Below are positions 1 through 5,194 of a stretch of 7,882 nucleotides of DNA, in pieces. The stretch comes from RGIG6904 sp024680835 (GTDB lineage Bacteria > Bacillota > Clostridia > Lachnospirales > Lachnospiraceae). Position numbers and translations under genes: made by a program. Below the pieces are notes generated by a model, which saw only the letters and a list, made by a program, of their open reading frames with translations, searched no databases and was not told the DNA's origin. Location: the NCBI GenBank assembly GCA_024680835.1, contig JAILBP010000046.1, positions 1 through 7,882 on the forward strand, read 5' to 3'. How positions within the stretch are numbered: the stretch's first letter is position 1; every line of letters starts with the position of its first letter.

Positions 1-54
1 ACAGGAAAGATAAAGAAAATTGTGCCGGCCGAGGTTCTTAAAAACAGAGAATAA
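1..54 (+). CDS. C-terminal end of an upstream gene, possibly an ANL-superfamily acyl-adenylating enzyme (partial)
   Basis: An open frame enters from the left edge in frame 1 and ends at TAA 52-54. It encodes TGKIKKIVPAEVLKNRE. Acyl-CoA synthetases and related adenylate-forming (ANL) enzymes end with a conserved (T/S)GKI(x)(K/R) segment that carries the catalytic lysine, followed by a short tail. The visible residues fit that pattern, with the lysine at visible residue 3. Only 17 residues are available, so the family call is inference and another protein with a basic tail is possible. The gene is on the same strand as the TetR gene that follows. A promoter and a large hairpin-forming palindrome separate them, so they are probably separate transcription units. 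Confidence 0.4.
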   Translation, partial: TGKIKKIVPAEVLKNRE

Positions 55-59
55 AGGTA

Positions 60-88
60 TTGACACAGAAAAACAATTGTGATAAAAC
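60..88 (+). promoter_or_regulatory. Sigma-A type promoter for the first TetR gene
   Basis: A perfect -35 box TTGACA (60-65) is followed by a 17-bp spacer and a -10 TAAAAC (83-88), preceded by an extended -10 TG (80-81). Transcription would start near 95, inside the palindrome at 84-122 and about 45 nt before the ATG at 141. The TTG of the -35 box also opens a longer reading frame for the TetR gene, but that start has no ribosome binding site and is rejected. Confidence 0.6.
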
Positions 89-122
89 TGTTACCGGTAA
101 TCGAGTTATCGGTAACGGTTTT
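84..122 (+). promoter_or_regulatory. Large palindrome: candidate regulator operator and/or terminator of the upstream gene
   Basis: Arms 84-100 and 106-122 are inverted repeats matching at 15 of 17 positions around a 5-bp centre (TCGAG). Both mismatches become G-U pairs in RNA. Each half also contains a smaller palindrome: TTACCGGTAA (91-100) and GTTATCGGTAAC (105-116), centred about 15 bp apart. A site that starts at the -10 box and covers the transcription start fits repression of the TetR gene, perhaps by two dimers side by side as for QacR. The T-rich run after the right arm (119-129) and the A-run before the left arm also allow an intrinsic terminator for the gene ending at 54. The sequence does not decide between these roles. 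Confidence 0.6.
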
Positions 123-140
123 GTTTTTATGGGTGAATAT

Positions 141-755
141 ATGTCAGTAAGAGATACCAGTATTGATGCAAGATTGATCCAAAGTGCCCGGGAAGAATTT
201 ATAAAGAACGGATTCATGAAGGCTGACCTGAAAACCATCTGCGATAATGCAGGAGTGACAACAGGAGCAGTATACAAGCGTTATAGAGGAAAAGAAGAGC
301 TTTTCTGTGCAGTTGTAAAAGATACGGCTGATATACTTGACAGTTTTGTGACGGTCCGGACTGATATGGATTTTTCCGATATGAGCGATAAAGAAGTTTA
401 TGACACCTGGGTCATGAATGAAAAGTTCATGCTTGATCTGTTCAAAATGCTCTGGAAAATAAGGGGAGATTTCGTATTACTGTTAGAGCAATCGGCCGGA
501 ACCAGATATGAAAATTACGGACATAAATTTGCACATCGTATGACGGATGCGTACATGCAGTACTATCTGGAGGCAAAAAAACGCGGACTGGCCAAGGCAG
601 AGATCTCTAAACCGGAGATGCATGTATTGTGTACATCATTTTGGACAGCAATATATGAACCGTTCGTTCATAAGCTTAAATGGAAAGAAATAGAAGAACA
701 TTGCAGAGTGATGTGCAGATTTTATGATTGGACAAAAGCTTTTGCGATGAAATAA
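141..755 (+). CDS. TetR/AcrR-family transcriptional regulator
   Basis: Predicted cytoplasmic DNA-binding regulator of 204 aa, the usual TetR length. The N-terminus is a typical TetR three-helix domain. The helix-turn-helix covers about residues 30-50 (LKTICDNAGVTTGAVYKRY) and is followed by GKEELF. Residues 60-204 form a helical ligand-binding and dimer domain that cannot be assigned a ligand by eye. Start choice: ATG 141 has GGTGA (132-136) in the Shine-Dalgarno register. ATG 129 has only T-rich sequence upstream, and TTG 60 lies in the -35 box. The gene precedes two ABC half-transporter genes on the same strand with a 116-nt leader. By analogy with similar loci it probably represses them and itself through the palindromes at 84-122 and 832-850; this is inferred. 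Confidence 0.9.
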   Translation: MSVRDTSIDARLIQSAREEFIKNGFMKADLKTICDNAGVTTGAVYKRYRGKEELFCAVVKDTADILDSFVTVRTDMDFSDMSDKEVYDTWVMNEKFMLDLFKMLWKIRGDFVLLLEQSAGTRYENYGHKFAHRMTDAYMQYYLEAKKRGLAKAEISKPEMHVLCTSFWTAIYEPFVHKLKWKEIEEHCRVMCRFYDWTKAFAMK

Positions 756-760
756 AAGGG

Positions 761-789
761 TTTATAAGCCGCCTTACGGCGGCTATAAA
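761..789 (+). terminator. Stem-loop after the TetR gene (weak terminator or attenuator)
   Basis: A strong stem AGCCGCC/GGCGGCT (767-773 with 778-784) closes a TTAC loop. With one bulged A (766) it extends by five A-T pairs (761-765 with 785-789). It begins 5 nt after the TetR stop codon. The following bases (ACATACATAAGG) are not a U-tract on the plus strand, so full intrinsic termination is doubtful. Partial termination, or stabilisation of the TetR mRNA 3' end before the transporter genes, is equally possible. Confidence 0.4.
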
Positions 790-796
790 ACATACA

Positions 797-820
797 TAAG
801 GTTAGCAAATGCTAACCTTA
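797..820 (+). promoter_or_regulatory. Perfect 10-bp inverted repeat, operator-like (shared motif copy 1)
   Basis: TAAGGTTAGC (797-806) and GCTAACCTTA (811-820) are perfect inverted repeats separated by AAAT. The core GGTTAGCAAATGCTAACC (800-817) recurs as GGTTAGCATGTGCTAATC at 5108-5125 before the ABC-2 operon. The two sites match at 15 of 18 positions, and two of the three differences are in the centre. The outer half-sites match the DtxR/IdeR iron-box half TTAGGTTAG at 8 of 9 bases, but the halves are 6 bp apart instead of 1. The binding protein is unknown. Confidence 0.65.
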
Positions 821-832
821 ACAAAAAATAAT
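802..832 (+). promoter_or_regulatory. Possible promoter for the ABC half-transporter pair
   Basis: TTAGCA (802-807, 4 of 6 to the -35 consensus) lies inside the first palindrome. AATAAT (827-832, 5 of 6 to the -10 consensus) follows after a long 19-bp spacer. If used, transcription starts within the 832-850 palindrome, like the operator placement in the 5000-5170 region. The spacing is poor, and readthrough from the TetR promoter is an alternative. Confidence 0.25.
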
Positions 833-850
833 AACTGTTCAGAACAGTTA
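832..850 (+). promoter_or_regulatory. Perfect 19-bp palindrome, candidate TetR operator
   Basis: TAACTGTTC and GAACAGTTA are perfect 9-bp arms around a single A (841). Length and symmetry are typical of TetR operators. The half-site AACTGTT also occurs in the left arm of the 84-122 palindrome (86-92), linking the two as possible targets of the TetR encoded at 141-755. The site ends 8 nt before the GGAGG ribosome binding site (859-863) of the first transporter gene, so a bound repressor or an RNA stem here could limit expression. Confidence 0.6.
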
Positions 851-871
851 CAAAAAACGGAGGAAGCAGAA

Positions 872-2602
872 ATGTTCAAAAGAGTATCTCCTTATATCGG
901 AGAATACAAAAAGTACACGGTGTGGGCTACGATATTGATGTCCATAGGTATTGTTGCAAACATCATACCGTATTTCTTTCTCTATCAGATAATCTCGCCA
1001 CTTACCAGAGGAGAGCATATAGATGCGACATTTATCCTGATAAGGGTTGTTGCTGTTGCCGTATGCGAGATCATTTTCTCGGTTTCTTATGTACAGGGGC
1101 TTGCTTTCTCACATGTCAGTGCATACAACACACTGAAAAACTTAAGGGTTTCTTTGCAGGGCAAGTTGGAGAAACAGCCTTTGGGAAATATTACGGAACT
1201 TGGTACGGGGCGTATCAAGAAGGTGTTTACAGATGATATAGATCAGATAGAGCTTCTTTTGGCACATGCCATCCCGGAGGGAATAGCCAATGTGGCAATC
1301 CCTGTTATCATTATTATTCTCATGTTTATATTCGACTGGAGACTGGGACTTTTGTCGCTGGTGCCGCTTGTTGTCGGAATGTTTGCTATGGGCATGATGA
1401 TGAAATCGGGAATGGAGAAGATGAATGCCTACTATGAATCCGCAGCAAACATGAACAACACTATCATCGAATATGTAAACGGAATGGAAGTTGTAAAGGT
1501 ATTCAATAAAGATGGTGATTCATATAAGCGTTTCGGTGACGTGGTAAGAAGTTATCGCGACTTTACTCTCGACTGGTATAAGGTTTGCTGGCCCTGGATG
1601 GCGATATATGCAAGTATTCTTCCGTGTCTTGTGTTGTTGATGCTGCCCTTCGGTTCGCTGATGGTGTTGGGCGGTACTATCACGCTTGATAAGATGGTAC
1701 TGGTATTTTGCATGTCATTTGCGGTTGGACCGTCTGTGCTAAAGGCACTGAATTTTGCGGGCAAGTTTCCGTCACTTGATTACAAGATAGCTGAACTGGA
1801 AAAGATGATGGAACATCCGCCGTTAAAAGAAGGCACATCAGACTTTGAAGGTACCGATCTCAGCGTAGAATTTAAGGACGTTCATTTTGGTTATGAGGAT
1901 ACAGAGGTGCTTCACGGCGTGAGCCTGTCATTTAGGCAGGGGACGACTACTGCCCTGGTGGGTGAATCCGGAAGCGGTAAATCTACGCTGGCCAAGCTTT
2001 TGGTACATTATTACGACATTGATTCGGGCAGTATAACAATAGGCGGGCAGGACATAACCGATATGTCCCTTGAGGCGCTTAACGACCAGGTGGCTTTTGT
2101 TTCGCAGGAACAGTTTTTGTTTAATACAACCCTGTATGAAAATATTCTGATCGGTAAGCCGGATGCCACAAAAGAGGAAGTGCTTAAAGCTGCGGAGAGG
2201 GCTCAGTGCAATGAGTTTCTTAACAGATTACCAAATGGCATAGAAACACAGGCGGGTGACGGAGGCAAACAGCTTTCCGGCGGAGAACGCCAGAGGATAT
2301 CTCTTGCAAGAGCGATTCTTAAGAATGCACCGATCATAGTCCTTGATGAAGCGACCGCATTTATGGATCCGGAGAACGAAGAGAAGATGAATGCAGCCCT
2401 TGACGAGATAGTAAAGGATAAGACCGTACTCGTTATTGCTCACAGGCTTTCTACTATCAAAAATGCCGATAAGATTTGCGTGATGAAGGAAGGTAATTGT
2501 ATCGCAGCAGATACTCACGACAGGTTGATAGATTCCTGCGCAGAATACAGGAAGTTATGGGAAGCGTCGGTTTCCGCAAGTACATGGAAGGTGAGGGAGT
2601 GA
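872..2602 (+). CDS. ABC half-transporter (membrane domain fused to ATPase), subunit 1 of a heterodimer
   Basis: Membrane ATP-driven transporter subunit of 576 aa. The N-terminal type IV ABC membrane domain has six predicted helices, roughly at residues 14-38, 52-75, 134-156, 157-177, 241-265 and 270-290. The ATPase domain starts near residue 330: Walker A GESGSGKST (364-372), Q-loop Gln 412, signature LSGGERQ (468-474), Walker B with Asp 492 and Glu 493, and switch His 524. The D-loop region reads EATAFMDPENE, a form I associate with the YbtP/YbtQ and IrtA/IrtB siderophore-transport group rather than the usual SALD. No SIP (ferric reductase) domain is present. Start: ATG 872 has GGAGG 8 nt upstream. 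The in-frame ATG at 809 lies inside a palindrome and has no ribosome binding site. The next gene begins 4 nt after the stop. Substrate and direction are not determined: drug, peptide or siderophore are all possible. Confidence 0.93.
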   Translation: MFKRVSPYIGEYKKYTVWATILMSIGIVANIIPYFFLYQIISPLTRGEHIDATFILIRVVAVAVCEIIFSVSYVQGLAFSHVSAYNTLKNLRVSLQGKLEKQPLGNITELGTGRIKKVFTDDIDQIELLLAHAIPEGIANVAIPVIIIILMFIFDWRLGLLSLVPLVVGMFAMGMMMKSGMEKMNAYYESAANMNNTIIEYVNGMEVVKVFNKDGDSYKRFGDVVRSYRDFTLDWYKVCWPWMAIYASILPCLVLLMLPFGSLMVLGGTITLDKMVLVFCMSFAVGPSVLKALNFAGKFPSLDYKIAELEKMMEHPPLKEGTSDFEGTDLSVEFKDVHFGYEDTEVLHGVSLSFRQGTTTALVGESGSGKSTLAKLLVHYYDIDSGSITIGGQDITDMSLEALNDQVAFVSQEQFLFNTTLYENILIGKPDATKEEVLKAAERAQCNEFLNRLPNGIETQAGDGGKQLSGGERQRISLARAILKNAPIIVLDEATAFMDPENEEKMNAALDEIVKDKTVLVIAHRLSTIKNADKICVMKEGNCIAADTHDRLIDSCAEYRKLWEASVSASTWKVRE

Positions 2603-2606
2603 GATC

Positions 2607-4340
2607 ATGATTAAGATATTACACAGACTTATTAACAGTACAGGAAAATACAAGGGACGGATACGCGCCTCATATATTACAGCCTTCTTTAAGGGATTAA
2701 TGATGAAGGCACCGCTTGTCTTGTGCTTTTTTTGCATAAACTGGTTCATGCAGGGACAGATGGATAAGAAGAAGTGCATATTTCTTGGAGTTGCAGTCCT
2801 TATAAGTGTTATTTTGCAGGCGGTATTTGAGCATTTATCAAATATACTGCAGTCTGCGGCAGGCTATATGGTATTCGCAGATATGCGTTTACGACTCGGC
2901 GATCATTTGAGAAAGCTTCCCATGGGATATTTTACCGAAGGTAATATGGGAAAGATCAGCTCGGTTCTTGCCACCGACATGGTGTTTATCGAAGAAAACT
3001 GTATGGGAGTGTTATCCGAACTTGTGACTTTTCTGATCTCTCAGGGGATCATGACGGTTATGATGTTCGTAATGGATATAAGGCTTGGACTGCTGTCACT
3101 GCTGATCGTCTTGATATTTGTAATAGTCGGAAATCTTATGCTTAAGACTTCGGATAAACATTCCATCATAAAGCAGGAGGCAAGTGAGTCGCTGACAGAG
3201 GAAGTGCTGGATTTTGCCGAAGGTATAGGGATCATCAAATCGTACAATATGCTGGGTGAAAAGTCTAAACGTCTGACTGATGAATTCGACAAGAGCTGTA
3301 AGGAGAGTATTGACTTCGAGCTCGCTTATACTCCGTGGTCAAGGGCACTTTACGTGACTTTTGGCATAGGAACGGCCCTTGTACTTGCCTTATGCGCTTA
3401 TCTTTTTAATACGGGCGTTATCTCGGATATATATATGGTGGGTATGGCGCTCTTCCTTTTCGATATGTTTGTAGCCATAAAGAGCTATTACAGCCAGATG
3501 GCAAGGCTCACCGTTACAAATGCCAGCCTTGACAGGATAGAGGCAGTATTTGACGCAGAGGAATTAAAGGATAAAGGGAAAAAGGATCTTGGAAGTATTG
3601 CGGATACAGGATCGGATGCCGTTGAGATCGCATATGACAATGTAAGCTTCGCATATACCGACAAAGATGTATTGAAAGATGTGTCATTTGAAGTAAAGGG
3701 GGGCAGCATGACTGCGCTGGTGGGACCTTCGGGAGGAGGAAAGTCAACCATAGCATCACTTTTGGCTCGCTTCTGGGATGTTAAGAGCGGCCGGATACTT
3801 GTAAGAGGAGAGGACATAAGAAACGTTTCTCTCGGAAGTCTGATGGATAATATCAGCATGGTTTTCCAGAGAGTATACCTGTTTCAGGATACTGTCTATA
3901 ACAACATTGCCATAGGACGTCCCGATGCGACCAGAGAAGAAGTTGAAGAGGCTGCAAAGAAAGCCAGATGCTATGACTTTATCATGCAGCTTCCTGAAGG
4001 CTTTGATACGGTGATCGGAGAAGGCGGCGCATCATTATCCGGTGGCGAAAAGCAGAGGATATCCATTGCAAGATGCATATTAAAGGATGCACCCATAGTC
4101 ATATTGGACGAGGCAACGGCCAGTGTGGATGCGGATAACGAAAGAGCTATCCAGGAGGCTATATCCGAGCTTTGCAAAAACAAAACACTTCTTGTCATAG
4201 CACACAGGCTTAAGACCATAAAGGATGCGGATCAGATACTCGTGATATCGGGAGGAGAGATAGTAGAACGTGGAGATCATGCATCACTGATGGCTAAAAA
4301 TGGAACGTATGCACATATGGTTTCATTGCAGGCGTCTTAA
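2607..4340 (+). CDS. ABC half-transporter (membrane domain fused to ATPase), subunit 2 of a heterodimer
   Basis: A 577-aa partner of the preceding gene, almost the same length and layout. Predicted helices lie near residues 25-48, 57-78, 135-155, 158-178, 247-268 and 272-292. The ATPase domain has Walker A GPSGGGKST (373-381), Q-loop Gln 421, signature LSGGEKQ (477-483), Walker B Asp 501 and Glu 502, and His 533. The catalytic Glu and signature are intact in both subunits. BmrCD/LmrCD/TM287-288 heterodimers have one degenerate site, so this pair probably belongs elsewhere, and both ATP sites should be active. Start: ATG 2607 follows GGGAG (2595-2599) by 7 nt and lies 4 nt after the previous stop, which implies translational coupling. 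The gene ends 14 nt before the convergent TetR gene, with no terminator in the gap. Confidence 0.93.
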   Translation: MIKILHRLINSTGKYKGRIRASYITAFFKGLMMKAPLVLCFFCINWFMQGQMDKKKCIFLGVAVLISVILQAVFEHLSNILQSAAGYMVFADMRLRLGDHLRKLPMGYFTEGNMGKISSVLATDMVFIEENCMGVLSELVTFLISQGIMTVMMFVMDIRLGLLSLLIVLIFVIVGNLMLKTSDKHSIIKQEASESLTEEVLDFAEGIGIIKSYNMLGEKSKRLTDEFDKSCKESIDFELAYTPWSRALYVTFGIGTALVLALCAYLFNTGVISDIYMVGMALFLFDMFVAIKSYYSQMARLTVTNASLDRIEAVFDAEELKDKGKKDLGSIADTGSDAVEIAYDNVSFAYTDKDVLKDVSFEVKGGSMTALVGPSGGGKSTIASLLARFWDVKSGRILVRGEDIRNVSLGSLMDNISMVFQRVYLFQDTVYNNIAIGRPDATREEVEEAAKKARCYDFIMQLPEGFDTVIGEGGASLSGGEKQRISIARCILKDAPIVILDEATASVDADNERAIQEAISELCKNKTLLVIAHRLKTIKDADQILVISGGEIVERGDHASLMAKNGTYAHMVSLQAS

Positions 4341-4354
4341 CCGCGGGAAATGCT

Positions 4355-4933
4355 TCACCCGAAAACGAAACGCACGATGGCATTTACGAAGATTTCGACA
4401 GTTTCTTTGTACTTGTCGGTATATAATCTGTCTCGGCCGTGTCCAATCAGTGCCATGGATTTGAACAAGTTACCGAGGATCTGCCAGTCGAGATTCTCAC
4501 GGGGAGATTTCAACATAGCCACCATAGTTTTAATGGTGGCTTCTTCATTGCCTGCGTTCTTCCAGTATTCTTCCGGCCAGCGTGACTTTAACCGGTCGAT
4601 CTCACTTTCACTCAAGTATTCAAAAACATTATAATCTGATGTGTATATAGTGATCAGATATTCCTTGAAGTTCTTTTTGTCAATCTTCCCCTTTTTTGAC
4701 ATTTGTGAGAGCAGGTTCTTGGATTGATTTCTTTTGTATAACATGATCTGATATACAAAATCTTCTTTTGAATCGAAAAAGTTATAAAAGGTTCCGGTGG
4801 CGATGCCGGCGCTTTTAGTGATATCGCTAATGGACGTTTTCTTGAGACCATGAGTTTTTATAAGTTCAAATCCGCTATCGAGCAGAGTGATCCTTACTTT
4901 TTCACGTCCTTCTTCATCAAATATCTGTGGCAT
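4355..4933 (-). CDS. TetR/AcrR-family transcriptional regulator, divergent from the ABC-2 operon
   Basis: Predicted DNA-binding repressor of 192 aa. The TetR N-terminal domain spans about residues 10-58. Its helix-turn-helix is near residues 33-53 (TSISDITKSAGIATGTFYNFF), followed by SKEDF, both classic for the family. The helical C-terminal ligand domain is not assignable. Start: minus-strand ATG 4933-4931 has AAGGAGA (plus 4947-4941) 7 nt upstream. An upstream in-frame GTG at 4966 would add 11 residues but lacks such a site. The gene is divergent from the ABC-2 export operon and shares its control region, where two near-identical palindromes sit at both transcription starts. It therefore most likely represses itself and that operon, not the convergent half-transporter pair. 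The inducer is unknown. Confidence 0.9.
   Translation of the reverse strand: MPQIFDEEGREKVRITLLDSGFELIKTHGLKKTSISDITKSAGIATGTFYNFFDSKEDFVYQIMLYKRNQSKNLLSQMSKKGKIDKKNFKEYLITIYTSDYNVFEYLSESEIDRLKSRWPEEYWKNAGNEEATIKTMVAMLKSPRENLDWQILGNLFKSMALIGHGRDRLYTDKYKETVEIFVNAIVRFVFG
4517..4541 (+). terminator. Possible plus-strand terminator inside the convergent TetR gene
   Basis: AGCCACCAT (4517-4525) and ATGGTGGCT (4533-4541) form a perfect 9-bp stem with a 7-nt loop. TTCTTC follows on the plus strand. It lies about 180 nt past the stop of the second half-transporter gene, where no other terminator was found. The U-tract is weak and the bases also encode protein on the minus strand, so this is only a candidate. 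Confidence 0.25.
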
Positions 4934-4974
4934 GGAATTTTCTCCTTGGATAATATGTATCGGCACGATTACAA

Positions 4975-4993
4975 ATCATGACTTCGTCATGAT
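4975..4993 (-). repeat. Inverted repeat in the leader of the minus-strand TetR gene
   Basis: ATCATGAC (4975-4982) and GTCATGAT (4986-4993) are perfect 8-bp arms around 3 bases. The dyad lies in the predicted untranslated leader, about 28 nt upstream of the ribosome binding site. It could form an RNA stem with a GAA loop or be a protein site. It does not resemble the other operators in the window. Confidence 0.45.
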
Positions 4994-5028
4994 CGTTCCT
5001 ATCTATAGTTCTTTTGAACAGTTGCACA

Positions 5029-5057
5029 AAATGAATAATATTTCAAAATATTCATTT
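5029..5057 (-). promoter_or_regulatory. Candidate TetR operator, copy at the TetR gene's own transcription start
   Basis: AAATGAATAAT (5029-5039) and AATATTCATTT (5047-5057) are inverted repeats (10 of 11) with a 7-bp spacer. The right arm is identical to that of the copy at 5137-5166. A looser outer dyad, TTGCA (5022-5026) and TGCAA (5059-5063), flanks it. The site covers the predicted start of minus-strand transcription, fitting autorepression by the TetR at 4355-4933. Confidence 0.7.
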
Positions 5058-5062
5058 ATGCA

Positions 5063-5091
5063 AATATACTATTTTATAATAAATATGTCAA
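5063..5091 (-). promoter_or_regulatory. Promoter of the minus-strand TetR gene
   Basis: On the minus strand a perfect -35 TTGACA (5091-5086) is followed by 17 bp and a -10 TATATT (5068-5063, 5 of 6). Transcription would begin near 5056, at the edge of the palindrome at 5029-5057, giving a leader of about 120 nt. Confidence 0.7.
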
Positions 5092-5097
5092 ACGGTA

Positions 5098-5126
5098 TTG
5101 ACAGGCGGGTTAGCATGTGCTAATCT
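5098..5126 (+). promoter_or_regulatory. Promoter of the ABC-2 export operon
   Basis: A perfect -35 TTGACA (5098-5103), a 17-bp spacer and a weak -10 TAATCT (5121-5126), helped by an extended -10 TG (5118-5119). Transcription would begin near 5133, just before the palindrome at 5137-5166. The -35 box is 6 bp from that of the divergent promoter, so the two polymerases may compete. Confidence 0.65.
5108..5125 (+). promoter_or_regulatory. Operator-like palindrome across the promoter spacer (shared motif copy 2)
   Basis: GGTTAGCATGTGCTAATC repeats the core of the palindrome at 800-817; consensus GGTTAGCANNTGCTAAYC. It fills the spacer and most of the -10 of the plus promoter and leaves the divergent promoter free. 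A protein bound here should block only the ABC-2 operon. It is unrelated in sequence to the AT-rich TetR operators beside it, so a separate regulator is likely. Confidence 0.65.
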
Positions 5127-5136
5127 TTTCCGCGTA

Positions 5137-5166
5137 AAATGAATATTGTAAAGAAAATATTCATTT
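5137..5166 (+). promoter_or_regulatory. Candidate TetR operator, copy at the ABC-2 operon transcription start
   Basis: AAATGAATATT (5137-5147) and AATATTCATTT (5156-5166) are perfect 11-bp inverted repeats with an 8-bp spacer. The site lies just downstream of the plus promoter and 18 nt before the GGAGG (5185-5189). It is the near twin of 5029-5057 and the likely operator through which the divergent TetR controls the exporter. Confidence 0.75.
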
Positions 5167-5194
5167 GAAAAATACAGTGGCAACGGAGGATAAT

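Noticed and set aside
60..140. Longer TetR start at TTG 60 or ATG 129
   Set aside because: TTG 60 is part of the -35 box and the extension spans the promoter and palindrome. ATG 129 is preceded by T-rich sequence with no ribosome binding site.
809..871. N-terminal extension of the first half-transporter starting at ATG 809
   Set aside because: The extension lies over two palindromes, has no ribosome binding site and encodes a polar non-family tail. ATG 872 has GGAGG at ideal spacing and gives a length equal to the partner subunit.
3488..3859. A 123-codon minus-strand open frame inside the second half-transporter
   Set aside because: It lies opposite a clearly conserved ATPase domain, has no recognisable motif and has no independent expression signal. 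The other minus-strand frames within the transporter genes are rejected for the same reason.
4350..4634. Plus-strand frame opposite the minus-strand TetR
   Set aside because: It is antisense to a gene with a clear helix-turn-helix and ribosome binding site, and its product resembles no protein I know.
4934..4966. GTG start at 4966 for the minus-strand TetR
   Set aside because: The 11 added codons cover the AAGGAGA ribosome binding site of ATG 4933, which gives a normal TetR N-terminus.
4887..5123. Plus-strand frame through the divergent control region
   Set aside because: It overlaps both promoters and the operators and has no ribosome binding site. Its predicted product is a translation of AT-rich regulatory DNA.
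5022..5166. CRISPR-like or transposon terminal repeats suggested by the repeated AATATTCATTT arms
   Set aside because: There are only two dyads of 29-30 bp placed exactly at two transcription starts, with no spacers, target duplication or transposase. Operators explain them better.
5165..5194. TTG start at 5165 for the ABC-2 ATPase
   Set aside because: It falls inside the operator palindrome. ATG 5195 has GGAGG 5 nt upstream and begins the usual family N-terminus.
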